Both the position numbers and the translations under genes were made by a program. A stretch of DNA of 64,000 bases from assembly GCA_965215155.1 (NCBI GenBank), contig CBDCCY010000001.1:62001-126000 (forward strand), read 5' to 3'. The notes under the pieces were generated by a model. The model did not search any database. It saw only the letters and a program-made list of their open reading frames with translations, and was not told the DNA's origin. Source of the stretch: JAGWAJ01 sp965215155. Lineage in GTDB: Bacteria; Acidobacteriota; Vicinamibacteria; Vicinamibacterales; UBA8438. This document shows positions 26,035-34,165 of the stretch, in pieces. Numbering within the stretch: the stretch's first letter is position 1; each line of letters opens with the position of its first letter.

Positions 26035-27016
26035 CCGTGAGCTCCCGAACCCGCGCCAGCTCCGCCCGAATCGTCGTGTCGGCCTTCAACTCTCCGTCGA
26101 AGCGGAAGGGCTCGCAGCCCCTTCCGGACACGAACAGCCTGTACTCGCCCGCCGGGACCCGCAACTCCGCCACCCCGCGTCGGTCGGTGACGGCCCGGTA
26201 GGGATGCGCAACCACTCTGGCCCCCGCGACCGGGTTGCGGCTCTCCGCGTCCACGGCGACGACCGTCACGACGCACGCGGGCGGCGATACGACGCGCACG
26301 CCGAAGCGCGCGGTGCCGTCGGTGTGCGCCACCGCCGGAACATCCATCTCGCCGTCGCCCGTCGGCAGCGCGTCGCGGGTCGCGGCAACGCCCGTCGGCA
26401 GCGCGTCGCGGGTCGCGGCAACGCCCGTCGGCAACGCGTCGCGGGTCGCGGCCTTGCCCGTCGCGGCCTTGCCTATCGCGGCCTTGCCCCTCGCGGCCTT
26501 GCCCATCGCGGCGTCGCCTGGCGGCGCGGCGTCGCCCGGCAACGCGGCGTCGTCCGGCAGCGCGGCGTCGCCCGGCAGCAGCGTATCCTTCGCCAGCACC
26601 GCCGCTCCCCAGGTGTAGAGACCCTCGGCGTCGGGGGCGGTGAGGGCGACCTGGGCGTGGTAGAGCGCGTCGGTGCCCGGCCACGGGTCGTTGCCGAGGG
26701 CCGCGGTCTCCCGCTGCTCTCCCTCGTGGTCGCGCACCTCCACCCGCCAGCCGTCGGGCCGGCACCCGGCCGAGCAGGCAACTCCGACCCGGATCGTGAA
26801 GCGCCTCCCGCGCTCGACGGCGGCCGGCGCGCCCCAGGCGACGACGCGCGCGACGTGCGGGCTGCTGGCGCCGGCAGCCGCTTCGGCTGGCGCCGCCTCG
26901 ACGTCGCCGCCGGCTACTTCGGCGTCGCCGCCCGCTACCTCGGCCTCACCGCCCGCCACCTCGGCCTCGGCGCGGCCCGCGTCCGCCGCTAGCCCGGCAT
27001 CGTCCTGGGGCTCCAT
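26015..27016 (-). CDS. Repeat-rich protein with Ig-like and CarboxypepD_reg-like domains
   Basis: The 333-aa frame begins at ATG 27016, just after the flavoprotein stop. It has a short heptapeptide-repeat region (EVAGGxA, residues about 20-45), an Ig-like domain (GRRFTIRVGVACSAGCRPDG), a low-complexity linker of several repeat types, and a C-terminal beta-sandwich of the carboxypeptidase regulatory type (DAESRNPVAGARVVAHPY, then GVAELRVPAGEYRLFVSG). There is no clear signal peptide. It overlaps the cytochrome gene by 20 bases and is probably part of the same transcript. Function unknown; a binding or structural partner of the secreted redox proteins is possible. Confidence 0.6.
   Translation of the reverse strand: MEPQDDAGLAADAGRAEAEVAGGEAEVAGGDAEVAGGDVEAAPAEAAAGASSPHVARVVAWGAPAAVERGRRFTIRVGVACSAGCRPDGWRVEVRDHEGEQRETAALGNDPWPGTDALYHAQVALTAPDAEGLYTWGAAVLAKDTLLPGDAALPDDAALPGDAAPPGDAAMGKAARGKAAIGKAATGKAATRDALPTGVAATRDALPTGVAATRDALPTGDGEMDVPAVAHTDGTARFGVRVVSPPACVVTVVAVDAESRNPVAGARVVAHPYRAVTDRRGVAELRVPAGEYRLFVSGRGCEPFRFDGELKADTTIRAELARVRELTDADIWS
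26358..26588. repeat. Nested tandem repeats coding for a protein linker
   Basis: Three consecutive repeat types share one reading frame: three 33-base units (26358-26456), four 15-base units (26457-26516) and four 18-base units (26517-26588). On the minus strand they encode an 11-residue unit (ATRDALPTGVA), a 5-residue unit (GKAAT) and a 6-residue unit (PGDAAL). All unit lengths are multiples of three, so changes in copy number would keep the frame. Confidence 0.9.
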
Positions 27017-27026
27017 GGCCGCGTGG

Positions 27027-29117
27027 CTATCCCTCGTCGGACGGCTTGCCGGCCGCATGCGTGCCGGCGATGTAACCGTGGACGTGGCCCTTGCCCAGGC
27101 CGTGCTTGTTGAATCCGCCCACGGCCTCGCCTCCTGCATAGAGGCCCGAAATGACCTCCCCCTGCATGTCCACGACCTGCTGGCGGCCGTTGACCCGCAG
27201 GCCGCCGTAGGAGTCGTGCCAGACCACCAGGATGGACAGCGCGTAGAACGGCGGCCGGTCGATGCGGTACAGCGGTGCGTCCGCCTCGCGCTCGAACTCG
27301 GGGTCCGCTCCTGCGTCCACGTAGCCGTTCCACTTCGCGACCGTCTCGGCGAGGTAGCGGAGCGGGACCCGCTGGTGCTTGTGGCCGGCGGCGATCTTCT
27401 CGGCCAGCTCCTCGATGGTGTCGGCCTTGAAGAAGTAGCCGTTGTCGGCCACGTAGGGGTAGTAGAGCTCCCAGCCGGTGCGTTCGACCGCCGCCTCGTC
27501 GAAGATGGCCCACAGCGGTCCCGAGTGGTAGTCGGGGGCCTTCGAACCCTCGTTCATCGCCAGCGCGGCGTCGAGGCCGTGGTCGTAGTCGTACATCTGC
27601 CGGACCCATTCCTTCCGGCAGTTGCGCCAGTCGCGGGGCTTGTGGTCGAGCCCCTGGCCGGGGGAGCCGCCGTCGCCGGGATACCGGTTGCCGGGCGGAC
27701 GCGCGGGCAGGCGGACCTCGTTGAAGAACCGCTTCCCGACCTGGTTCACGGCGATGAACTCCTCGAAGCCCGCGCTGCCGACGTTGACCCCGGCCGAACC
27801 GCGGAAGGCGAACGTCGGGTGCCCGGGCATCATCGTAGTGTAGGCGTCCGGGGTGCCGAGGCGGGTCGAGATGTGGAAGGTCGTCGGATACGACAGGTTC
27901 TGCTGCATCCCGGCAAGGTTCGCGCCCACCCGCAGGCCGGCGACCAGCGCGCTGGCGTCCTGGCCGTGGGGGCCCTGCAGGGCCACGCCGCTCGTCGGGA
28001 AGGCCGGCTCCCGCATGGCCGGGTAGAACATGCTGCGGACCTGGGGATTGCCGGCGTGCCCGCCGCTGGCGAGGATGACGCCCCGCCGGGCCCGGATGGT
28101 CACCGTCTCGCGCCGCTCGTCTACGTTGCCGTTCTGCCAGTAGCTCTCGAGCCGCTCGCCGGTCTCCGGGTGGTGCCGCGGCGAGTAGTGGGCCCGGATG
28201 CCGACCACCCGCCCCGCGAACGGCTGCTCGCGAATGAGGTCGGCGAAGCGGCGGTGCAGCATGAACTCGACGCCCTTCTCGCGGGCCGAGAACTCGAGCG
28301 GCCGGGCGAGGGCGACGCCGTTGCTCACGGCGCCGGGCGCGACGGAGCGGCTGACGTCGTTCATCTGCTGCGGCGCGAGCGCGCTCGTGCGCTCCGGGTC
28401 GGCTACGCCCGCATCCTCTGCCGTGATCGTGCCCGCCCTGATGTCCGTCCTGTCGCCCAGCATGAGGAAGCAGCGCGCCCCTCGCGCGCGCGACAGGCCG
28501 CCGCCGCCGTGGGTGCTGGTGACGCGTGTGAACCGGACGTAGTTGTCGATGAGGAACTGGCGCGTCGCCGGGGCGTTCTCGGCCCACGCGCGGGCGAGCT
28601 CGCGCTCGTTGTAGCGGTACGGGCTCTGGGCCTTGGGGTCGACGACCGACCAGTCGGTGAGGTCCGTGAACAGGAGATCGACGCTGTCGTCGAGCTCCTC
28701 CGGCGCCTCGGCGGGATCGACGGTGATCAGCCCTTCCTTGTCGCTCTCGCCCTTCCTGTCCCGCTGCTGAACCGGGTCGCCGCCCCCGAGGGACACGAAC
28801 GACCCGCTGTGCAGCATGCGGCCGCCGACGTCGTAGTTCGCGTCGACCACCAGCACGCTGGCCCCGAGGTCGCGCGCGCGGATGGCCGCGGTGAGGCCGG
28901 CGCACCCGCCGCCCGCGATGACGACGTCGACCTCGTAGTCCCAGGTGATTTCGCCCGGGCCGGCGGCGGCAGGCTGGCCGAGCGCGGAATCGGGAGTCAA
29001 CAGCGCGCCCGTTCCCAACCCGGCGGCCGCTCCCGTCTTGACGAAATCCCGCCGGCTGACGGCGCGCTCGCTCTCCGGCCGCGGATCGTCACGGTCGCCA
29101 CTGCGCTTCTTCGTCAT
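27027..29117 (-). CDS. Tat-exported FAD-dependent oxidoreductase (fumarate reductase/ketosteroid dehydrogenase-like)
   Basis: The 696-aa protein has a twin-arginine signal (SRRDFVKTGAAAGLGTGALL) and a Rossmann FAD motif VVIAGGGCAGLTAAIRARDLG, followed by a flavoprotein-type substrate domain and a C-terminal FAD-closing segment (ISGLYAGGEAVGGFNKHGLG). This is the fold of fumarate reductase flavoproteins, 3-ketosteroid dehydrogenases and urocanate reductases. It should oxidise or reduce a substrate in the periplasm, with a cytochrome c as partner. The ATG at 29117 is chosen for its GGGAGG site six bases upstream; the open frame further upstream is antisense-like and has no protein pattern. Confidence 0.85.
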   Translation of the reverse strand: MTKKRSGDRDDPRPESERAVSRRDFVKTGAAAGLGTGALLTPDSALGQPAAAGPGEITWDYEVDVVIAGGGCAGLTAAIRARDLGASVLVVDANYDVGGRMLHSGSFVSLGGGDPVQQRDRKGESDKEGLITVDPAEAPEELDDSVDLLFTDLTDWSVVDPKAQSPYRYNERELARAWAENAPATRQFLIDNYVRFTRVTSTHGGGGLSRARGARCFLMLGDRTDIRAGTITAEDAGVADPERTSALAPQQMNDVSRSVAPGAVSNGVALARPLEFSAREKGVEFMLHRRFADLIREQPFAGRVVGIRAHYSPRHHPETGERLESYWQNGNVDERRETVTIRARRGVILASGGHAGNPQVRSMFYPAMREPAFPTSGVALQGPHGQDASALVAGLRVGANLAGMQQNLSYPTTFHISTRLGTPDAYTTMMPGHPTFAFRGSAGVNVGSAGFEEFIAVNQVGKRFFNEVRLPARPPGNRYPGDGGSPGQGLDHKPRDWRNCRKEWVRQMYDYDHGLDAALAMNEGSKAPDYHSGPLWAIFDEAAVERTGWELYYPYVADNGYFFKADTIEELAEKIAAGHKHQRVPLRYLAETVAKWNGYVDAGADPEFEREADAPLYRIDRPPFYALSILVVWHDSYGGLRVNGRQQVVDMQGEVISGLYAGGEAVGGFNKHGLGKGHVHGYIAGTHAAGKPSDEG

Positions 29118-29227
29118 CTCCAGCCTCCCCTGCGTCGCGCCCTTGCGTCGTCCTCGCGTTGCACGCCAGACACGGCGGCCGCCGCTGCGCCTTCCGTCAT
29201 TGCCCGTCGGGTCGGTCCGAACGGACA

Positions 29228-30352
29228 CTACAGCGGTACATCGAACAGGGCGGCGGCGTTGCCTCCCAGGATGGCGATCCGGTCGCCATCGCTCAGCCCC
29301 GGCGTGTTGAGCACGTGGTCCACCACGTCGAAGCGGGTCAATCGGGCGTCGTCCGGAGTGGCCGTCCACGGGTACGGGTAGTCGGTTCCGATCACGATCC
29401 GGTCCGCCCCGAGCACGGACACCAGGTGTCGCAGGGCATCGCCGGTGAAGACGAGCGCGTCGACGTAGAGCTGCTTCACGTACTCGGTGGGCCGCCGCGC
29501 CAACGGGCCAGTGCACTGGTCGGGGCGCGTGCCGCAGCCGTAGTCGGACCGATCGGCGTAGGACGGCAGGTAGCCGCCCCCGTGCGCGGCGCAGAGCTTG
29601 AGGCCGGGGAACCGGTCCAGCGTGCCCTCGAAGATCAGGTGCGAGAGGGCGATGGTCGTGGCCAGGGGATTCCCGATCACGTTGCCGAGGAAGCCGTTGC
29701 CTTCCAGCCGGGAGGCGAGCTCGGGGACGCCCTGCGGGTGGAGGAAGACGGGAACGTCGAGCTCCTCGGCCTTGGCCCAGAACGGGTCGAAGCGGCGGGA
29801 GGCCAGCTCCTCGCTCCCCACGCTCGCCCCGACGGAGCCGCCGCGCAAGCCCAGGGCGGTGACGCCTTCCTCGAGTTGCTCCGCCGCCAGGTCCGGATGC
29901 TGCAACGTCGTGGTGGCGAGCGCCACGAATCGATCGGGGTTGGCCGCGCAGATCGCGGCGAGGCCTTCGTTCTGCGCCCGGATCAGCCGGGGCGCCAGGC
30001 CGCGGTGCACGCCGTACCAGAACGGGTTGATGCTCAGCACCTCGACGTCGATGCCCGCCGCGTCCATGGCCTGCAGGCGGTCCGGGCCGATGGTGAGCGG
30101 TGCGTTCGGTGCCGGGCCCGCCCCCATCATCTCCCGGATACCGGGAATCTCGCAGTGCGCGTGCACGTCCACCGTCCTGACGCGGCGTCCGCCCACGACC
30201 ACCTCCCGCCGCGCGGTCTGGGTGGCGACGCCCGCACGCCGGAAGCCGGAGCCTGCCGACTCGGCCGCCGCGCCCCGCGCCCCGGTCCCAGCCAGAGCCA
30301 TGCCGGCCAGCGCGCTCGCCGTCCGTCCGATGAAGCGCCTGCGGGTGGGCAT
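29228..30352 (-). CDS. Secreted amidohydrolase (ACMSD-like)
   Basis: The 374-aa protein has a Tat-like leader (TRRRFIGRTASALAGMALAG) and the amidohydrolase fold of the 2-amino-3-carboxymuconate-semialdehyde decarboxylase group: HxH in VDVHAHCE, the His in VFLHPQG, the His in LCAAHGGGYLPSY and the catalytic Asp in IVIGTDYPYPW. These enzymes decarboxylate or hydrolyse small aromatic-derived acids with zinc. GGAGGAG precedes the ATG. It lies 110 bases upstream of the flavoprotein on the same strand, probably in one pathway with it. Confidence 0.85.
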   Translation of the reverse strand: MPTRRRFIGRTASALAGMALAGTGARGAAAESAGSGFRRAGVATQTARREVVVGGRRVRTVDVHAHCEIPGIREMMGAGPAPNAPLTIGPDRLQAMDAAGIDVEVLSINPFWYGVHRGLAPRLIRAQNEGLAAICAANPDRFVALATTTLQHPDLAAEQLEEGVTALGLRGGSVGASVGSEELASRRFDPFWAKAEELDVPVFLHPQGVPELASRLEGNGFLGNVIGNPLATTIALSHLIFEGTLDRFPGLKLCAAHGGGYLPSYADRSDYGCGTRPDQCTGPLARRPTEYVKQLYVDALVFTGDALRHLVSVLGADRIVIGTDYPYPWTATPDDARLTRFDVVDHVLNTPGLSDGDRIAILGGNAAALFDVPL

Positions 30353-30532
30353 CCTGCTCCTCCGTGTGTGACCGGCGAAATCCAGGCCGATTATGCCACC
30401 CGAGGGTTCGTCGCGCGATTGCTCATCGATCGACGCTCCCGATTCGCACCGGCGTCGCTGGCCTCCGGCCCCGCCGGAGACGTCGATGTCCGCCGTGGCG
30501 GTCGGGGAAACGAACGAACGGGGCCGGGCAAG

Positions 30533-30922
30533 TCACTTGGCATCGTCATCGGTGTCGAAGATCGACACCCCGCACGGGGCCGTGAAGTCGTTGGTCGGGA
30601 GGTTGCCCGTATTCACGGTTCCGACCGGCTCGAAGCACAGCACGTACGCGTCCTCGGCGGCCGACGTGCGGTGCTCGACGCCGCGCGGAACCAGCACGCA
30701 CTCTCCTTCCTTCATGTCTACTCGCCGGTCGTGGAACTCCACCGTGAACCGTCCCTTCCACACCAGAAAGAACTCGTCGGCGTCATCATGGCGGTGCCAG
30801 GGGAACACGCCCCGTGCTCTCACCAGCTTGACTTCCTGCCCGTTGAGACTGGCGATGACCCGCGGACGCCAGGCCTCGTCGAGTCGCTCGCAGCTCTCGT
30901 CCACGCTGATCTTCGCGGTCAT
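30533..30922 (-). CDS. Small cupin protein
   Basis: The 129-aa protein is a single cupin domain. Metal-binding residues are visible in FPWHRHDDADEFFLVWKGRFTV (HxH and Glu) and VPRGVEHRTSA (His). Such proteins bind a metal and a small acid, and act as isomerases, dioxygenases or sensors. It is 180 bases upstream of the amidohydrolase on the same strand. Substrate unknown. Confidence 0.8.
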   Translation of the reverse strand: MTAKISVDESCERLDEAWRPRVIASLNGQEVKLVRARGVFPWHRHDDADEFFLVWKGRFTVEFHDRRVDMKEGECVLVPRGVEHRTSAAEDAYVLCFEPVGTVNTGNLPTNDFTAPCGVSIFDTDDDAK

Positions 30923-30977
30923 GAGGTCCTCGCTGGCCCTGCGTTGGCCGCCGGTTCCTGTCGGCTCAGCGCGCGCT

Positions 30978-31200
30978 TCACTCCGGCTCGCGAAGCGCCG
31001 TCAGGGGGTCGATTCTCGTCGCGCGCCACGCCGCCAGCAGGCTCGCCGCGCCGCACACCGCGACGAGCAGGGCGGTGAGCACGGCCAGCGCGCCGGCCTC
31101 TCGCGGGGCCACGCCGAAGAGCAGCGGGCGAAGCATCTCCGCGGCGGCGAGGGCCACGCCGAGGCCGACGGCGGCGCCGAGCAGGGTGAGCTTCGTCCAT
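30978..31200 (-). pseudogene. C-terminal remnant of an ADOP/MacB-type permease
   Basis: In one minus-strand frame the stretch reads TKLTLLGAAVGLGVALAAAE, MLRPLLFGVAPREAGALAVL, LLAAWRATRIDPLTALREPE and stop. This matches the last two transmembrane helices and the ending of FtsX-type ADOP permeases (usually ...ARRAARVDPMVALRHE), which are abundant in acidobacteria. All upstream parts are missing and there is no start codon, so it is a relic about 73 residues long. Confidence 0.75.
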
Positions 31201-31289
31201 CAGGTCCTGGTGTCCCAGCGTCGCCCTGTCGGCGGCGGGTCTCCGGGGTCATTCTGTCATCATCGATTCGCGTGTCCCTGGAACCTCCG

Positions 31290-31838
31290 ATGCCGGGCGG
31301 TTGCGTGATATGGCTGAACGGCGCCTTCGGGACAGGGAAGACGACCGTCGCGCGGGCCCTTGCCGCGGAGCTGCCGGACGCTCTCGTGGTTGACCCCGAG
31401 GACATCGGCCGGATGCTGCGCAAGGTCGTTCCGGCTGCCCTGCGCACGGCGGACTTCCAGGACATTCCGTCGTGGCGACGCCTGACCGTGGCAACCGTCG
31501 AGAGCCTGCTTCGCGATCACCCGGGACCGCTCATCGTGCCGATGACGGTCGTCGACCCGGTGTACTTCGACGAAACGGTCGGCCGTCTCCGCCGGTCCGG
31601 CGTCACCGTCCATCACTTCGTCCTCGTCGCCAGCCCCAGGACCATCCGCCGGCGACTCCTTGGGCGCCTCTCCCCGCCGTGGGCCACCTGGTGGGCGTTG
31701 CGCCGTGTCGAGCGCTGCACGAGCGCACTGAGGTCGCCTCTGTTCACGACCCACGTCGACACCGACGGCCAGTCGGTGCCCGACATCGTGGCCACGATTC
31801 GCGATGTGCTAACATCTGATGCATGCGCACCACCATAG
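31290..31838 (+). CDS. TmrB-like P-loop kinase/ATPase
   Basis: The 182-aa protein begins PGGCVIWLNGAFGTGKTTVARAL, a P-loop at the very N-terminus typical of the TmrB (tunicamycin resistance) and small-molecule kinase group. DALVVDPEDIGRMLR and VTVHHFVLVASPRTIRRRLLGR follow, the latter with the Arg-rich lid. The protein probably phosphorylates a small molecule. Start ATG 31290; GTG 31272 in the same frame is possible. Its 3' end overlaps vapB by 16 bases. Confidence 0.7.
   Translation: MPGGCVIWLNGAFGTGKTTVARALAAELPDALVVDPEDIGRMLRKVVPAALRTADFQDIPSWRRLTVATVESLLRDHPGPLIVPMTVVDPVYFDETVGRLRRSGVTVHHFVLVASPRTIRRRLLGRLSPPWATWWALRRVERCTSALRSPLFTTHVDTDGQSVPDIVATIRDVLTSDACAPP
31803..31816 (+). promoter_or_regulatory. 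Inverted repeat with -10 box at the vapB start
   Basis: GATGT-GCTA-ACATC is an inverted repeat overlapping TGCTAACAT, an extended -10-like sequence whose TAACAT lies seven bases before the vapB ATG. Autorepression by VapB(C) at such a site would be usual for this family, and the mRNA may be leaderless. Confidence 0.4.
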
Positions 31839-32065
31839 CCATTGACGACGATGTCCTGCTCGCAGCCAGGGCCTTGGCGCGCCGGGACGGATGCAGCATC
31901 GGAGCGGTGATCTCCGAGCTCGCCCGGAAGGGGCTCAACGCCGGTCCGCAGGTCGACGCGGTCGCGGACAGCGACGGCTTCTACGGATTCCGGCCGCTAC
32001 CCAAGCGCGGGAAGCCCGTCACCAACGAGTTGATCGACCGGCTGCGGGAAGAGGGGCCGTACTAG
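31823..32065 (+). CDS. vapB: VapB-type antitoxin (ribbon-helix-helix)
   Basis: The 80-aa protein begins MRTTIAIDDDVLLAARALAR, a ribbon-helix-helix DNA-binding domain, followed by a C-terminal tail (GFYGFRPLPKRGKPVTNELI) that should bind the PIN toxin. It represses its own promoter in known systems. The stop codon TAG directly joins a short inverted-repeat element (32065-32118), so the normal overlap with the toxin gene is lost. Confidence 0.85.
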   Translation: MRTTIAIDDDVLLAARALARRDGCSIGAVISELARKGLNAGPQVDAVADSDGFYGFRPLPKRGKPVTNELIDRLREEGPY

Positions 32066-32118
32066 GAGTCTGCGCCGCAGAAACGTGCCATGGAGCGGTT
32101 CGTGCCAGCGCAGACTCC
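32065..32118. repeat. Short inverted-repeat (MITE-like) element between vapB and vapC
   Basis: An 11-base perfect inverted repeat, GGAGTCTGCGC and GCGCAGACTCC, bounds a 54-base segment. The first 18 bases recur exactly at 48337-48354. The element starts inside the vapB stop codon. It can fold into a hairpin, and its bounded structure suggests a mobile or REP-like sequence. Confidence 0.6.
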
Positions 32119-32121
32119 CAA

Positions 32122-32139
32122 CGCGCCCGTGAGGGCGCG
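32122..32139 (+). promoter_or_regulatory. Hairpin with GTGA loop before vapC
   Basis: CGCGCCC-GTGA-GGGCGCG forms a 7-bp GC stem with a four-base loop, about 30 bases before the toxin start. It could attenuate transcription or mask toxin translation. No U tract follows, so it is not a classical terminator. Confidence 0.4.
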
Positions 32140-32169
32140 CTAGCGCGTTGCGAGCGTGTCGAGGTCGAC

Positions 32170-32598
32170 TTGCGGGCACTGCTCGACATCAACGTCTTGT
32201 TGGCCCTCCTCGATCGTGATCACATCCTGCACGAGCGGGGCCGGCTGTGGTTCGAGCAGGAGGTCCACCACGGCTGGGCGTCCTGCGCCGTTACCCAGAA
32301 CGGGTTCGTGCGCATCCTGAGCCAGCCGGGCTACCCGAGCCCCGTGCCCACCGGAGCGGCGATGCAGCTCCTCGCCACGGCCGTGGCAGCCCCGTACCAC
32401 GAGTATTGGCCCAGCGACCTCTCGATTCTCGACGAGACGATCTTCGACCACGCGCGAATCCACGGTCCGAGACAGCTCACCGACGTGTACCTGCTCGGGT
32501 TGGCGGCACAGAACGACGGGCGTCTGGTTACCTTCGATCAGACGATCGGGTTGGCTGCGGTGCGGACAGCAAGACGGGACAACCTCGTTGTCCTGTGA
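32170..32598 (+). CDS. vapC: VapC-type PIN-domain ribonuclease toxin
   Basis: The 142-aa protein starts LRALLDINVLLALLDRDHIL, with the first PIN acidic residue in LLDINVLLAL. Further acidic residues are in TQNGFVRILSQPG (context), LTDVYLLGLAAQNDGRLVTFDQTI (the Asp cluster). PIN toxins cut tRNA or rRNA. TTG 32170 with GAGG upstream is the best start I see; no ATG or GTG fits. It lies 104 bases after vapB, an unusually large gap caused by the inverted-repeat element. Confidence 0.8.
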   Translation: MRALLDINVLLALLDRDHILHERGRLWFEQEVHHGWASCAVTQNGFVRILSQPGYPSPVPTGAAMQLLATAVAAPYHEYWPSDLSILDETIFDHARIHGPRQLTDVYLLGLAAQNDGRLVTFDQTIGLAAVRTARRDNLVVL

Positions 32599-32643
32599 CC
32601 CCGCGGCCAGCGATTGCCCGGAGACAGCGCAGGAGAGATGACC

Positions 32644-34119
32644 ATGGACTCCAGGACGACGGTTGCGCTCGGGGACCCCGCGCTCTTCCGCCGGCAGTGC
32701 TACGTGAACGGTGCGTGGACTGATGCACGGAGCGGAGACGTGATGGAGGTCGACAACCCCGCGACGCGCGAGGTCATCGGCACCGTCCCCGCCTTCGGCC
32801 GCGAGGAAACCCGCGCCGCCATAGCGGCGGCCGACGCGGCGTGGAGCGGCTGGCGATCGCGCCCCGCGAAGGAGCGAGCCCGCCTGATGCGCCGCTGGTT
32901 CGAGCTGATGATGGCGTATCAGGACGACCTCGCGGTGCTGATGACCAGCGAGCAGGGCAAGCCGCTGGCCGAGTCGCGCGGCGAGATCGCCTACGCGGCG
33001 TCGTTCATCGAGTGGTTCGCCGAGGAGGCGAAGCGCGTCTACGGCGACGTCATCGACCACCCTCTGCCGGGCCGGCGGATCGTCGTGCTGAAGCAGCCGA
33101 TCGGCGTCGTTGTCTCCATCACGCCGTGGAACTTCCCGGCCGCGATGATCACCCGCAAGTGCGCCCCGGCGCTCGCGGCCGGTTGCCCCGTCGTCATCCG
33201 CCCGGCGTCCCAGACGCCGTTCTCGGCGCTGGCGCTGGCGGAGCTCGCCGACCGGGCGGGCATTCCCGCCGGGGTGGTGAACGTCATCACCGGTCCGTCC
33301 GGGCCGATGGGAGCGGAGCTGACCTCGAACCCGACCGTCCGCAAGCTGTCGTTCACCGGGTCCACGGAGGTCGGCAAGCTCCTGATGTCTCAGTGCGCGT
33401 CCACGGTGAAGAAGGTGAGCCTCGAGCTCGGCGGCAACGCTCCCTTCATCGTCTTCGACGACGCCGACCTCGACGCCGCGGTGGCGGGGGCCATGGCCTC
33501 GAAGTACCGCAACGCGGGCCAGACCTGCGTCTGCGCCAACCGGGTACTGGTGCAGGACGGGATCTACGACGCGTTCGCGGCCAGGATGGCCGAGGCGGTG
33601 GCCGGGCTCCGGGTCGGCAACGGACTCGAGGACGGGACCGAGCAGGGCCCCCTCATCGACCTGCGGGCGGTCGAGAAGGTCGAGGAGCACATTGCGGACG
33701 CGGTAGGCAAGGGCGCCGCGGTGGCCGTCGGAGGCGGGCGCCACGCGCTCGGCGGCAGCTTCTTCGAGCCGACGCTCCTCACCGGCGTCACGCCGGCCAT
33801 GGCGGTGGCCCGCGAGGAGACGTTCGGACCCCTGGCGCCGCTGTTCCGCTTCTCGACGGAGGAAGAAGCGATCCGCATGGCCAACGACACCGAGTTCGGC
33901 CTCGCGGCCTACTTCTACAGCCGCGACTTCGGCCGCATCTGGCGCGTCGCCGAGGGCCTGGAGTACGGCATCGTGGGCATCAACGAGGGGATCATCTCGA
34001 ACGAGGTCGCCCCGTTCGGCGGAGTGAAGGAATCGGGGATCGGCCGCGAGGGGTCCAAGTACGGCATGGACGACTTCGTCGAGATCAAGTACCTCTGCCT
34101 GGGCGGGATCAACGGTTGA
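32644..34119 (+). CDS. gabD: NAD(P)-dependent succinate-semialdehyde dehydrogenase family
   Basis: The 491-aa ALDH has PWNFPAAMITRK, the Gly-rich FTGSTEVGKLL, catalytic Glu in VSLELGGNAPF and the nucleophile Cys in NAGQTCVCANR. The overall sequence, including the ending EVAPFGGVKESGIGREGSKYG, is of the GabD group, which oxidises succinate semialdehyde to succinate. An oddity: the usual Lys in the cofactor-binding KPA motif is Arg here (VVIRPASQTP, codon 33199-33201). ATG 32644 is chosen since AGGAG lies eight bases before it; ATG 32638 is too close to that site. Confidence 0.85.
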   Translation: MDSRTTVALGDPALFRRQCYVNGAWTDARSGDVMEVDNPATREVIGTVPAFGREETRAAIAAADAAWSGWRSRPAKERARLMRRWFELMMAYQDDLAVLMTSEQGKPLAESRGEIAYAASFIEWFAEEAKRVYGDVIDHPLPGRRIVVLKQPIGVVVSITPWNFPAAMITRKCAPALAAGCPVVIRPASQTPFSALALAELADRAGIPAGVVNVITGPSGPMGAELTSNPTVRKLSFTGSTEVGKLLMSQCASTVKKVSLELGGNAPFIVFDDADLDAAVAGAMASKYRNAGQTCVCANRVLVQDGIYDAFAARMAEAVAGLRVGNGLEDGTEQGPLIDLRAVEKVEEHIADAVGKGAAVAVGGGRHALGGSFFEPTLLTGVTPAMAVAREETFGPLAPLFRFSTEEEAIRMANDTEFGLAAYFYSRDFGRIWRVAEGLEYGIVGINEGIISNEVAPFGGVKESGIGREGSKYGMDDFVEIKYLCLGGING

Positions 34120-34165
34120 CGCCGGCAACGGAGAAGTGCGGCGGCCCGATCCAGGGCGGGCAGCG

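Noticed and set aside
26358..26588. Possible CRISPR array
   Set aside because: Units are directly adjacent with no spacers, are multiples of three and are coding; no cas gene is near.
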